Source of the DNA: Chloroflexota bacterium
Lineage (GTDB): Bacteria > Chloroflexota > UBA6077 > SHYK01
Direction: 5' to 3'
NCBI GenBank assembly: GCA_035652535.1
Contig: DASRDP010000154.1
Location: 1-38,639 of the forward strand
Length of the DNA stretch: 38,639 bases
Below are positions 25,127-33,528 of this stretch, one piece after another; positions within the stretch are counted from its first letter, which is position 1, and every line of letters begins with the position of its first letter. The translations under genes and the position numbers were made by a program. The notes beneath the pieces were generated by a model. That model was given only the letters and a program-made list of their open reading frames with translations, made no database searches and was not told the origin of the DNA.

Positions 25127-25561
25127 GTGATCGCGTGCGTCGTCCTCTCATCGAGTGATCGTGAGTTCGCGTCGTGCGCGGCCATTCGCCATGAGGTCTT
25201 CGTCTTGGAGCAGCACGTCCCGGACGAGGAAGAGATGGACGACCTGGACGAGCGCGCCATCCACGTGCTGGCGACGATGGAGGGCGCTCCGGTCGGCACG
25301 GGGCGGCTCATCCTCGAGAGCGCCGAGACGGCGCGAATCGGGCGCATGGCGGTGCTGCGCGACCGCAGGCGTCAGGGGATCGGCCGCGCGATGCTCGAGC
25401 GCCTCACGGAGATTGCCGTTGCCCGCGGCGTGAGAACGCTCACGCTCGCGGGCCAGCTCCACGCGATCCCCTTCTACGAACGGTTCGGGTTCGTCGCCGA
25501 GGGCGGGATCTTCCTCGACGCCGGAATCGAGCACCGAACCATGCGTAAACAGCTCGGCTAG
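25127..25561 (+). CDS. GNAT-family N-acetyltransferase
   Basis: This 144-residue acetyltransferase transfers acetyl from acetyl-CoA to an amine. The N-terminal EVFVLEQHVPDEEEMDDLDE segment is typical of the ElaA/YjcF-like subgroup, and the acetyl-CoA loop RRQGIGRAM is intact (about 85-92), followed by AIPFYERFGF. GTG 25127 begins three bases after the argH stop, so it is the third gene of the argG-argH operon. That position might suggest a glutamate acetyltransferase (ArgA-like) role, but the sequence subgroup does not show it; treat as a general GNAT. A hairpin follows the stop. Confidence 0.85.
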   Translation: MIACVVLSSSDREFASCAAIRHEVFVLEQHVPDEEEMDDLDERAIHVLATMEGAPVGTGRLILESAETARIGRMAVLRDRRRQGIGRAMLERLTEIAVARGVRTLTLAGQLHAIPFYERFGFVAEGGIFLDAGIEHRTMRKQLG

Positions 25562-25565
25562 CAGC

Positions 25566-25587
25566 ACCGCTTTTATGATGAAGCGGT
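25566..25587 (+). terminator. Hairpin after the argG-argH-GNAT operon
   Basis: ACCGCTT (25566-25572) pairs with AAGCGGT (25581-25587) across an 8-base loop, starting five bases after the GNAT stop. No T-run follows, so it is a likely but imperfect terminator. Confidence 0.45.
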
Positions 25588-25649
25588 AAACATTGTTACG
25601 GCAGTGTGACAAAGTGCGCGCGTTTTGTGAGACATGGGAAGGTCACAGA

Positions 25650-25679
25650 TTGACGACAAAAAGAAACACGGGCTAAACT
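25650..25679 (+). promoter_or_regulatory. Sigma70-type promoter for the LysM/NlpC-P60 gene
   Basis: TTGACG (25650-25655) and TAAACT (25674-25679) are separated by 18 bases. Transcription would start about 25686, leaving a leader of about 287 bases. Confidence 0.5.
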
Positions 25680-25685
25680 AGCCGA

Positions 25686-25972
25686 GCTTTGCGCAAAGGC
25701 CACTGCTGGGAGCCCGACATGGCCTTCGAGAAGCCTACCGGATTGGTCCTTTGTCCCTGAGGGGACGGGACCGGAGCCGAGACGCGAGCGGCTCCGCAAT
25801 AGCCTTCGACAAACCAATCGCCCCGGCCGACGCGCTGGGGCGCAGCGTAACGCCCCCAAATCCCTCATGGAGGGGGCGCGTTCCTCTCCCGCACGTCGCA
25901 GCAAACACTGATCCGGTCGTAACCACGCACCCCCCAGGGCCACGGCCACCCTACCGTCCTGAGGTACTGAAC
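25686..25972 (+). promoter_or_regulatory. Long structured 5' leader of the LysM/NlpC-P60 gene (possible riboswitch)
   Basis: About 287 bases lie between the predicted promoter and the GTG start and hold dense inverted repeats. GATTGGT (25741-25747) pairs with ACCAATC (25813-25819) to close a junction. The junction encloses GTCCC/GGGAC (25753-25757 with 25762-25766) and GGAGCCG/CGGCTCC (25773-25779 with 25789-25795). CTTTGCGCAAAG (25687-25698) is a 12-base palindrome. CGCCCCC and GGGGGCG near 25852-25879 add a further stem. Cell-wall hydrolase genes of this kind often carry c-di-AMP (ydaO) riboswitches, and CCCGACA (25713-25719) recalls the 3' end of that aptamer, but its other core motifs are missing. 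The class is therefore unassigned. Confidence 0.45.
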
Positions 25973-27892
25973 GTGACTGGAACGACTGCACCCCTGCGCT
26001 CCCGACGGCGCGTCCGTCGCCAAAGACGGATGCCGCGATGGATTCCCACCGCGCGCGCGCTCGGCGCCCTTCGATTCCTTCGGTCGCAATCACCGACGCG
26101 CATCGCCGTCACCGTCGGCGTGGTCTTCGGGATCTCGTCGCTCGCCGTGCGGGGGATGCTGCTGCCCGAGCTGACGCGCCACGCGCCGGACCTGGCGTAC
26201 AACGCCGCCAATCTGCGGCCGGAGCTGAGCGCACCCGACACGGACCGCGTGCCGGAGCCGTCGACCTACACAGTTCAAGAGGGCGACACGCTCTTCGCCA
26301 TCGCCTATCGATTCGGGTCGTCCGTCGATGCCATCAGTCTCGCCAGTGGGATCGCGGATCCGCGGCTCCTCCAGATCGGGCAGGTGCTGACGATCCCGCC
26401 CGCGCGCAGCATGCTCCAAAATGTCGATCCGAGCACGTCAACCGACGAGCTGGCGGCCACCCTGGGGATCGATAGCAGCGTTCTCCTCGCATACAACGGC
26501 CTGAGCCAGCCAACGGACCAGCCGCTCGATCGAAACGTCGTGATCCTGCCCCCCAACAAAGACGACCTGACCTCACCGCTGGTTTCGACGAGCGCAGGCA
26601 AGAACCAGGCGAGTAAAGCGGCCGCCTCCCGACCGGACCTCGCGCCCGCGGGTTTGGCCGCGGACGCGCCTGGGACGTATAAGGTCGAGGAAGGCGACAC
26701 GCTTCTCGCGATCGCCGATAAGCTGGGGGTTGACGCCCGCGCGATTCGCAGCGCCAATGGGATTCAGGATGCGGACGTCATCGTAGCCGGGCAGGAGCTG
26801 GAAGTGCCGGTTTGGGGCAAGCCAGCCGTCGCCGCGGACCCGACCGTCCACATTGCGAGCCTGCCCACGAGTACGGCGCCACGCGTTCAGGCTCCCGCGG
26901 CCGCTCCGCCATCCCCCATCGTCTATCACGTTGCGCCCGGCGATACGGTAGAAGGTCTTGCCGATCGTTTTGGGGTCGATACTTGGACCATCGTAAACAA
27001 TAACGAGCTGGCCAACGCGGACACGATCACCGTCGGCGACGAGCTAACGATCCTCCCGGTCTCCGGTTTGATGTATACGGTCCAGCCGGGCGACACGCTC
27101 GCCGACATCGCAGCGCGGTACCAGGTCGATCTTGGCCCCATTATCGACTTCAATTACTTGGAGAACGCGGACTATCTCACTGTCGGCACGGAGTTGATCC
27201 TGCCCGGCGCCAGCCCGCTTCCCCCACCGCCGCCGGCGACCGAGCGCCAGCAGACGCCGTCGACGTACGTTGTCGCCCCGGGGGACACGGTGTACAGCAT
27301 CGCGAAGCGATTCGGTGTCGAGCCGAGCGACATCGTCATTGCCAACCGGCTGCCGAGCGCGGATCGCCTCTCTATCGGCGCCGAGCTGAAGATCCTTCCG
27401 GGCGCCTCTGGCGGGAGCAGCGCGTCCGCCAGCATCGGCTCCCGGGGAGGTGGCCAACAAACCGTGACGCGAAATCTGCCGGTGCCCTCGCCATCCCAGC
27501 CATCAGCGCTCAGGCCATCCACATCGGCCACCGGTGTGCCCTCGATCGCGATGTCCTACAAGGGCTACCGGTACGCGTGGGGCGGGACGACGCCGGCCGG
27601 GTTCGATTGTTCCGGCTTCGTCTACTACGTCTTCAGCAAGGCCGGATCACCCATCTCGCGCGGCATGTGGGGCCAGTACAACGCCGGCGCACATCCAAGC
27701 CGGGGCGACCTCCAGCCGGGTGACATCGTGTTCTTCCAGAACACGTACATGGCCGGCCTTTCGCACGACGGCATCTACATCGGCGGCGGCCAGTTCATCC
27801 ACGCATCGGACGAGCGAACGGGCGTGACGATCTCCAGCCTGTCCGACGCGTACTGGTCGGCGCACTGGTTTGGCGCAACCCGGGTGAACTAA
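25973..27892 (+). CDS. Multi-LysM peptidoglycan endopeptidase of the NlpC/P60 family
   Basis: This 639-residue envelope protein starts with an Arg-rich segment and one helix (about 43-64), a signal anchor. Five LysM repeats follow at roughly 97, 234, 316, 366 and 430, each opening YxVxxGDT, plus a partial one (about 150-190) lacking that strand; they bind peptidoglycan. The C-terminal NlpC/P60 domain shows Cys546 (FDCSGFVYY), His598 (SHDGIYIG) and His610 (FIHASD), the usual triad for cleaving the stem peptide. GTG 25973 is chosen: GAGG stands eight bases upstream, and the longer frame to TTG 25751 would run through the structured leader with no signal sequence. It probably acts in cell separation or wall turnover. 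Confidence 0.88.
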   Translation: MTGTTAPLRSRRRVRRQRRMPRWIPTARALGALRFLRSQSPTRIAVTVGVVFGISSLAVRGMLLPELTRHAPDLAYNAANLRPELSAPDTDRVPEPSTYTVQEGDTLFAIAYRFGSSVDAISLASGIADPRLLQIGQVLTIPPARSMLQNVDPSTSTDELAATLGIDSSVLLAYNGLSQPTDQPLDRNVVILPPNKDDLTSPLVSTSAGKNQASKAAASRPDLAPAGLAADAPGTYKVEEGDTLLAIADKLGVDARAIRSANGIQDADVIVAGQELEVPVWGKPAVAADPTVHIASLPTSTAPRVQAPAAAPPSPIVYHVAPGDTVEGLADRFGVDTWTIVNNNELANADTITVGDELTILPVSGLMYTVQPGDTLADIAARYQVDLGPIIDFNYLENADYLTVGTELILPGASPLPPPPPATERQQTPSTYVVAPGDTVYSIAKRFGVEPSDIVIANRLPSADRLSIGAELKILPGASGGSSASASIGSRGGGQQTVTRNLPVPSPSQPSALRPSTSATGVPSIAMSYKGYRYAWGGTTPAGFDCSGFVYYVFSKAGSPISRGMWGQYNAGAHPSRGDLQPGDIVFFQNTYMAGLSHDGIYIGGGQFIHASDERTGVTISSLSDAYWSAHWFGATRVN

Positions 27893-27905
27893 AACCGGCT
27901 CGTCG

Positions 27906-28235
27906 TTACCCGTTCTTGTACTGAACGCCGAAGCCGCCCTTCGGGTAGCGCCACTCGATGTTGTAGTACGGACAGCCAATGCGGCACGCGCCGCACTCGA
28001 CGCACTTTTCGTACCCGACGCTGATCTTACGGTCGGCCGGCTCCCATTTGTAGACGGAAACCGGGCAGAACACGGTGCACGGCTTGTCGGTACACCGGGC
28101 ACAAAGCGCGGCATCCGTGATAACAAGGTGCGACTGCGCCTCGTCCGTCTTGAAGCGAACGTTGTACAGCTTCTCTTCGACTCGGGAGCTAGGCGCCCGA
28201 GCGTTTAAGTCAAAGGTTTTCTGATCTACTGCCAT
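27906..28235 (-). CDS. fixX: Ferredoxin-like protein FixX
   Basis: This 109-residue ferredoxin has two cysteine groups: CARCTDKPCTVFCP and CVECGACRIGCP, the FixX pattern, flanked by YNVRF and CPYYNIEWRYP. It receives electrons from the FixC flavoprotein and passes them to low-potential ferredoxin or quinone. It is the last gene of fixA-fixB-fixC-fixX on the minus strand, 64 bases after fixC. The ATG at 28235 is the natural start. Confidence 0.92.
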   Translation of the reverse strand: MAVDQKTFDLNARAPSSRVEEKLYNVRFKTDEAQSHLVITDAALCARCTDKPCTVFCPVSVYKWEPADRKISVGYEKCVECGACRIGCPYYNIEWRYPKGGFGVQYKNG

Positions 28236-28299
28236 TCGACTCTCCGGTTGCGCCGTTGCCGCGCCGTGCTCACGCCGCGGACCCGACGCCAGCCTTCCG

Positions 28300-29622
28300 T
28301 TACGTCAACGCACGAAGGGCGCCAATCGCGTCGCGCGCCACATCCCACGGCGCTCGCTGATTCATCAGCCGCCGAAGAATCCGGCGCTGCTTCTCCTGCT
28401 TCGGGACGCTATCAACGGAAAAAAGCTCGTGCGCAGCCTCGGAGATCATCTCCGGATAACGCTCGAGAATTTCCGGGTGTCCTTGGAAGAAGCGGGAGGT
28501 TCTGCTGTACAGCGAGAGGTCCTTCATGATGAAGCTGTTGTCCAGCATGATCTTGTATTGCCGGAGCGTTCGCGCCGAAAAGTCGCCGCGCTCGTGCGCC
28601 TCGATGCAGGTCTGAGCGGCGAGCTTTGCGGATATCAGGGCCAGGTTTGACCCTTCGCGATAGATGGCGTTACTCATTCCGGCGGCATCGCCGACTACCA
28701 GCATGCCGTCCGTGTAGACGGGTGGCATCGCTGCTGCCCCTCCTTCGGGAATCAGGTGCGCCATATACTCCTTGGATTCCCCGCCGTCGAGCAGCTTTCT
28801 GAGCATTGGGTGCGCCTTGAAGCGCTCCATCAGCTCGTTCGGATTCACCTTCTTGCGAATGAAGTCGGAGAGGAGCGCGCCGACGCCGACCGACAACGAG
28901 TCCCGATTCGTGTAGATGAACCCGTAACCCAGCATGCCCATGGTGGCGTCGCCAAAAACCTCGATGGTGGCGCCTTCGTTCCCGTTGAGCAGGAACCGGT
29001 CCTCGATCTTCTCCCGGGACATGTTGATGACTTCTTTGGTCGCAAGGGCGACGTGGTTGGGCGCCAGCTCGCCGTGGAGACCGGCCTTCTTCGACAAGAG
29101 TGAGTTCACGCCATCCGCGGCGATGACGACGTGCGCGCGGACGTCGCCCTCTTCGCGTCCGGTTCGCACTCCGACGATTTGGCCGTCCTCCCGAATCACG
29201 TCCTCCACCACGGTGTTCGTGATCAGGAGCGCGCCCGCTGCGGCGGCTTTCTCCGCAAACCACTTGTCGAATTTGACGCGCAGGACAGAAAACGCGTTGT
29301 AAGGCTCTTCCGCGTACTTCAGCGACTTGAAGCCGGCCTGCACCATCGAGTCTGGCGTCAGGAGCCACATTCGCTCTTCGACGATCGGTCGCTCGACGGG
29401 CGCGTCGCGCCACCATCCGGGAATGATCTTCTCGGTAGGCTGGCGGTACAGGACGCCGCCCATCACGTTCTTCGTTCCGGGCTCATCACCCCGCTCGATA
29501 CACACGACGTTAAGGCCAGCTTTTGCGAGCAGGTATGCCGCCGCGGTGCCGGCCAGGCCTGCCCCCACGACGACGACGTCGAACTCCGCGGCGCCCGAGG
29601 AAAGCCCGTTTCCGCGAGTCAT
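28300..29622 (-). CDS. fixC: Electron-transfer flavoprotein-quinone oxidoreductase FixC
   Basis: This 440-residue flavoprotein has an FAD-binding Rossmann motif VVVGAGLAGTAAAYLL near the N-terminus, the DEPGTKNVMGG segment, and GDAAGMSNAIYREGSNLA near residue 310. It belongs to the FixC/ETF dehydrogenase family, which takes electrons from the EtfAB-like FixBA pair. Its ATG overlaps the fixB stop as ATGA (29619-29622), so translation is coupled. It lacks the C-terminal 4Fe-4S domain of the mitochondrial enzyme, that job being done by FixX. Confidence 0.94.
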   Translation of the reverse strand: MTRGNGLSSGAAEFDVVVVGAGLAGTAAAYLLAKAGLNVVCIERGDEPGTKNVMGGVLYRQPTEKIIPGWWRDAPVERPIVEERMWLLTPDSMVQAGFKSLKYAEEPYNAFSVLRVKFDKWFAEKAAAAGALLITNTVVEDVIREDGQIVGVRTGREEGDVRAHVVIAADGVNSLLSKKAGLHGELAPNHVALATKEVINMSREKIEDRFLLNGNEGATIEVFGDATMGMLGYGFIYTNRDSLSVGVGALLSDFIRKKVNPNELMERFKAHPMLRKLLDGGESKEYMAHLIPEGGAAAMPPVYTDGMLVVGDAAGMSNAIYREGSNLALISAKLAAQTCIEAHERGDFSARTLRQYKIMLDNSFIMKDLSLYSRTSRFFQGHPEILERYPEMISEAAHELFSVDSVPKQEKQRRILRRLMNQRAPWDVARDAIGALRALT

Positions 29623-30719
29623 CCGGCTCCTCCCGTCGCTCCGGCCTCGGCGTCCGAGCCATTCGGACTCGCGCCTCGGCCGTTTGTGCTCTGGAGCGCG
29701 CGAATACGTCGCGTGAGCGCGGGGACGATCTCGAACACGTCGCCGGTGACCGCGTAGTCCGCCGTCTTGCAGATCGGGGCATCAGGATCTTGGTTGATCG
29801 CAATGATGACGTCCGAGTCCTGCATGCCGACGAGGTGCTGGATCGCACCGGAAATGCCGCACGCGATGTACACCTTAGGTCGAACTGTCTGCCCAGTCTG
29901 GCCCACCTGGTGCTGGTATGGGATCCAACCCGCCATCACGGCAGCCCGCGAGGCTCCCACCACGCCCCCGATAGCGTCGGCAAGGTCGAACAGCATATCG
30001 AATGCCTTTGGCCCGCCCAGCCCGCGCCCGCCGGACACGATGATCTCGGCATTGGTGAGGTCGACGTGCTTGCTCTCGGGAATGAACTCCACCACCTGGG
30101 TCATCACGTCGGCTTCGTCGAGCCCCAGCGACTCCTCGACGATCTCGCCCGATCTCTTGGCGTCACGTTCTGGCATAGGAAATACGCCGGGCCGACAGGT
30201 CGCCATCTGTGGTCGGTGTCGCTTGCAGAGGATGGTCGACATGAGCTTGCCACCGAAGTCTGGGCGGCTCGCGTGCAAGAGATGTCCTTCTTCTTCGACC
30301 GCGAGCTGAGTCGCATCCGCTGCCAGGCCAGTCTTCACCAATGTGGCGACGGCGCCGGCGACGTCTCGACCGTGGATGGTCGAACCGTAAAACACGATCT
30401 CCGGCTTGTACTTCTGGATCAGCGATGCCACGCCGTGGGCGTATGCCTGCGTCCGATAGTCCAGAAGGACCGGATCATCGATCGTATAGACCGTGTCCGC
30501 CCCGTAGCTGATGGCGGCGTGGCACAAGTCTTCAACACCAGAGCCGAGAACGACAGCGGCCACCGGTACGTTGATCTGTCGCGCGAGATCACGGGCGATT
30601 CCCAGGAGCTGCCATGAGACCGGCGCGGCGTCCCCCCGCCGGTGCTGGACGTACACCCAGACCCCGCGATATTCGCTGAAAGCGCCTGGCGTCTCGGGCG
30701 CGCGGTCTGGAGCCGTCAT
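29619..30719 (-). CDS. fixB: Electron-transfer flavoprotein alpha subunit FixB
   Basis: This 366-residue ETF alpha subunit has an N-terminal Rossmann-like domain and a C-terminal FAD domain with SGGRGLGGPKAFDM, GASRAAVMAGWIP, GQTGQTVRPKVYIACGISG (the FAD-binding signature) and NQDPDAPI. Together with FixA it forms the bifurcating ETF. Its ATG overlaps the fixA stop (ATGA at 30716-30719). The N-terminus runs about 20 residues longer than in ordinary ETF alpha, as is common in FixB. Confidence 0.95.
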   Translation of the reverse strand: MTAPDRAPETPGAFSEYRGVWVYVQHRRGDAAPVSWQLLGIARDLARQINVPVAAVVLGSGVEDLCHAAISYGADTVYTIDDPVLLDYRTQAYAHGVASLIQKYKPEIVFYGSTIHGRDVAGAVATLVKTGLAADATQLAVEEEGHLLHASRPDFGGKLMSTILCKRHRPQMATCRPGVFPMPERDAKRSGEIVEESLGLDEADVMTQVVEFIPESKHVDLTNAEIIVSGGRGLGGPKAFDMLFDLADAIGGVVGASRAAVMAGWIPYQHQVGQTGQTVRPKVYIACGISGAIQHLVGMQDSDVIIAINQDPDAPICKTADYAVTGDVFEIVPALTRRIRALQSTNGRGASPNGSDAEAGATGGAG

Positions 30720-31597
30720 TGGATGGCCACCGATTCCGCAACGTTCTCGCCTGTTGGCTGGCTGGCTCGCGTGCCTGAGAGGGAGCCGACCCCCAGCTCG
30801 GTAAGGACACGAAGGAGCTCATCCGCCGCGCGCTCGGGATCCGACCCTTCGATCAGCCGAGAGTTCGGGCGCTGCCGCGGCGCGGGGGCCCAGACCTTGC
30901 TGACGATCGTCGGCGACCCCCTGAGGCCGATATTCGGATCATCGTCGGGTATCTCCAGAGCGACCTTGTCCCAGAGAACGGGCTGGTACTTCGCCGCGCG
31001 AACCATATTGGGAAACGTGGGATAGCGGGGCGTGTTCAGCTCGCGGGTGCAGGTCAGGACGGCCGGAAGCCGTGCACGGACAACCTCCCGTCCGCCTTCG
31101 ACCAGCCGATGCACGACGACGAACCGTTTGTCAAAATCGATCTCCTCGATCTTGAGCACGGACGTGAGTTGCGGCCAGCCCAGCCTCGTCGCCAGACCGG
31201 GCGGCACCTGGCCCGTATCCCCGTCGAGCGCCTGCCGGCCGCAGAGCACGATGTCCACCGCCTCTTCCCGGTCGATCCGCGTCAACGCCTTCCAGAGCAC
31301 GTACGACGTAGCGAGCGTGTCGGCGCCCGCGAATCCGCGATCGCCGCAGAGGATGCCTTCGTCCGCTCCGTAGGAGATCGCTTCCCGCAGGGCCGCTGCG
31401 GCCTGACTCGGCCCCATGGTCACAGCGGTGACCTTTCCGCCAAATCGCTCCTTCAGGCGGACGGCCTCTTCGATGGCGTGCACATCGTCTGGGTTCACGA
31501 TGGATGGAACGCCAGATCGGATCATGGTGTTCGTGCGGGGATCGATGCGGACCTCCGCGGTATCAGGAACCTGCTTGAGCGTCACTACTGCGTGCAT
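30716..31597 (-). CDS. fixA: Electron-transfer flavoprotein beta subunit FixA
   Basis: This 293-residue ETF beta subunit opens MHAVVTLKQVPD, the family start, so ATG 31597 is chosen over ATGs at 31606 and 31612, none of which has a good ribosome site. The nucleotide motif CGRQALDGDTGQVPPGLA and VNPDDVHAIEEAVRLKE are intact. In bifurcating ETFs this subunit binds NADH-oxidising FAD. It is the first gene of fixABCX; the tight overlaps between fixA, fixB and fixC mark one operon. The C-terminus (after LGVGS) is a poorly conserved tail. No nif gene is in the window, so the role may be ferredoxin supply for other reactions. Confidence 0.93.
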   Translation of the reverse strand: MHAVVTLKQVPDTAEVRIDPRTNTMIRSGVPSIVNPDDVHAIEEAVRLKERFGGKVTAVTMGPSQAAAALREAISYGADEGILCGDRGFAGADTLATSYVLWKALTRIDREEAVDIVLCGRQALDGDTGQVPPGLATRLGWPQLTSVLKIEEIDFDKRFVVVHRLVEGGREVVRARLPAVLTCTRELNTPRYPTFPNMVRAAKYQPVLWDKVALEIPDDDPNIGLRGSPTIVSKVWAPAPRQRPNSRLIEGSDPERAADELLRVLTELGVGSLSGTRASQPTGENVAESVAIQ

Positions 31598-31656
31598 TCC
31601 AACCATTCCCATCGGCGTCTATTTGCGCGGGAGAACTCGCCGAGGTACTTCCGCAG

Positions 31657-31680
31657 GAGGCGCGCAGCGCCGAGCGCCTC
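31657..31680. terminator. GC-rich hairpin between the small membrane protein gene and fixA
   Basis: GAGGCGC (31657-31663) pairs with GCGCCTC (31674-31680) across a 10-base loop, with no T-run. It lies upstream of fixA, after the end of the folE operon read on the same strand; it may terminate that operon or be incidental. Confidence 0.35.
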
Positions 31681-31794
31681 TGGCAGGTGAAGACGATGGG
31701 ACCGTTTCCACGATCCTGCCGGCGCGTAACCGGGCTACCTGCCTACCCGATCCCGCTGAAGTCGCTCCGTCCGCTCGTCATTGCGCGGTGTGGG

Positions 31795-32160
31795 CTAGTG
31801 CACCAACAACGACAGAACGACCAGAAGTACGACCAGGCTGCCTGCGAGAATTCCGATACGTTGAAGATCGCCGGTGACGTATCGATAATCCGCGACGCTC
31901 TCGGCAAATCCACGCCGAGCCACCGGAGCGACGTTGGCACGTCGAGTTCCGAGTCCCGAAATGGTGACGGGGCTAGAGCTTGGGGCAGCAGGCCTCGGGC
32001 GCGCCTGCACCTGCTCCTCTGCGGTCAGCACCCCGGCGCCTGGGCCACGTGCTTCTATCGGCCGGGCGCCAGGCCGTGGCGATCGCTTCTTTTGGTTCGG
32101 TGCGGGCCGCCGCCCGCGTGAAGCCTTGGGCACTGCGGCCTCCGAAGACGTCGTGCCCAT
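31795..32160 (-). CDS. Small C-terminally membrane-anchored protein of unknown function
   Basis: These 121 residues are disordered and rich in Pro, Arg and Ala for the first 85, then carry FAESVADYRYVTGDLQRIG and one helix to the end (about 101-121, ILAGSLVVLLVVLSLLVH). The tail-anchored layout and the DYRYVTGDLQRIGIL segment look conserved rather than random; I do not recognise a named family. ATG 32160 is chosen because the alternative at 32244 would overlap folK by 53 bases; neither has a clear ribosome site. It is the last gene of a folE-folK-unknown run on the minus strand. Confidence 0.6.
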   Translation of the reverse strand: MGTTSSEAAVPKASRGRRPAPNQKKRSPRPGARPIEARGPGAGVLTAEEQVQARPRPAAPSSSPVTISGLGTRRANVAPVARRGFAESVADYRYVTGDLQRIGILAGSLVVLLVVLSLLVH

Positions 32161-32191
32161 CGCGTCGTCGCGAGGGCTCGCTGCAGCCCGA

Positions 32192-32788
32192 TTATACCGA
32201 ATCAGGAAAAGTCGGAACGAAGGGAGGCGCTGGCGGCGAGGCATAGACGCGCACGACCTGCCCAGGCCCCAACGAATCCAGCGCACGGCGCGCGGCCTCG
32301 GACCATCGGCCAGGTGACAGGACCTCGAGCAAGGGAACGAGCACAAAGCGACGCCTCCACATCTCAGGGTGGGGTATCGCGAGCGCGTCTGCGGAAATCT
32401 GCTCGTCGCCGAAGAGCAGAATGTCGACGTCAATCTCCCTCGGACCCCAGCGAACGTTCGGCTCTCGGCGGCCCATCTCTACCTCGATGCGCTTCACCTC
32501 AACGAGCAACGCCGGTGGCGAAAGCGCGACTTCGAGTCGAGCCACGGCATTGAGAAACGAGCTCTGCGGCACGGGACCCACTGGCTCGGTCTCGTAGACT
32601 CGCGACAGTGCAAGGAGCCGCGCTGACGGCACGCGTTCGAGCCGACGAACGGCTTCTTCCAGATTGGCAGATCGATCGCCGACGTTGGACCCGAGACCGA
32701 GATAGACGGGAACAGGAGAGCCGCGATGCGCGCTGCCCGCGCGGGGACGCGGCTTGTGGGCCCCCCTGCGCTCGTGAAGGTCGGACAT
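32192..32788 (-). CDS. folK: 2-amino-4-hydroxy-6-hydroxymethyldihydropteridine pyrophosphokinase
   Basis: This 198-residue enzyme transfers pyrophosphate from ATP to hydroxymethyldihydropterin in folate synthesis. Family marks are YLGLGSNVGDR, PQSSFLNAVA, RWGPREIDVDILLFG and PHPEMWRRRFVLVPLLE. The first 27 residues (KPRPRAGSAHRG) are an unconserved extension; ATG 32788 follows GGGA closely. folE ends 31 bases upstream, so the two folate genes share a transcript. No folB or folP is in the window. Confidence 0.94.
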   Translation of the reverse strand: MSDLHERRGAHKPRPRAGSAHRGSPVPVYLGLGSNVGDRSANLEEAVRRLERVPSARLLALSRVYETEPVGPVPQSSFLNAVARLEVALSPPALLVEVKRIEVEMGRREPNVRWGPREIDVDILLFGDEQISADALAIPHPEMWRRRFVLVPLLEVLSPGRWSEAARRALDSLGPGQVVRVYASPPAPPFVPTFPDSV

Positions 32789-32819
32789 GGAATTCCCGCG
32801 GATCGCCCGCGAGGTATCG

Positions 32820-33407
32820 CTACCGGCGGTCGTCGCCCAGCGCTGCGAAGAACTCAAGACGGGTCGCCTCGCTGTCGCGGAAGATTCCGCGGTTCGCCGA
32901 GGTGACGACCTTCGCGCCGGGCTTCTTCACGCCGCGCATCGTCATGCACAGGTGCTCGGCAGCTCCGACGACGGCGACGCCGGCCGGCTGCAGCTCTTCC
33001 ATGAGCACGTCGGCGATCTGACTGGTCAGCCTTTCTTGAAGCTGCAAGCGCCGCGCGTACGCGTCGACAACGCGCGCAAGCTTGCTGATGCCGACAACTC
33101 GCCCGCGGGGAATGTAGCCAATGTGGAACGTCCCGTGGAACGGCAAGAGGTGGTGCTCGCACACAGAATAGAAGGCGATATCGCGAACGATGACCATCTC
33201 CTGATGGTTCTCCTCGAACCCGACCCGGAGCAGCTCCCGCGGATCCTGTTGGTTCCCCTCCAGCACCTCTTCGTACAGCTCCGCGATGCGCCGAGGCGTG
33301 TCGACCAGGCCCTCCCGACTCGGATCCTCGCCGATGGCGAGGAGAAGCTCCGTGACAGACCGTTTGATCGCCTCTTTGTCGACGGTCACCGTGCCGTTTC
33401 GACTCAT
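32820..33407 (-). CDS. folE: GTP cyclohydrolase I
   Basis: This 195-residue enzyme converts GTP to dihydroneopterin triphosphate, the first folate step. The zinc ligands are visible: Cys83 and His86 in CEHHLLPF, and Cys154 in [15 protein letters not shown]. The active-site [20 protein letters not shown] block is intact. ATG 33407 gives the family-length protein and has GAGGAG about 11 bases upstream; the longer frame to 33812 runs antisense to coaBC and is rejected. It leads the folE-folK unit. Confidence 0.96.
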   Translation of the reverse strand: MSRNGTVTVDKEAIKRSVTELLLAIGEDPSREGLVDTPRRIAELYEEVLEGNQQDPRELLRVGFEENHQEMVIVRDIAFYSVCEHHLLPFHGTFHIGYIPRGRVVGISKLARVVDAYARRLQLQERLTSQIADVLMEELQPAGVAVVGAAEHLCMTMRGVKKPGAKVVTSANRGIFRDSEATRLEFFAALGDDRR

Positions 33408-33528
33408 CAATGACGTTACTCCTCGGCGTTCCTTGGGCGGGAGCCATGGCGCGTCCGTTCGCGATGTCCCGGAAGGATAGGGAACCTGGAGGCGGGCAGG
33501 GGCCGCTCCCTCAAATGTAGCACAGCGG

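Noticed and set aside
25686-25830. c-di-AMP (ydaO) riboswitch call
   Set aside because: Only a CCCGACA-like segment fits; the GGGAACC- and GGGGUGAAUC-like core motifs were not found, so the class was left open.
29523-30617. A 364-codon plus-strand frame over fixB and fixC
   Set aside because: Antisense to fixB and fixC; no family features.
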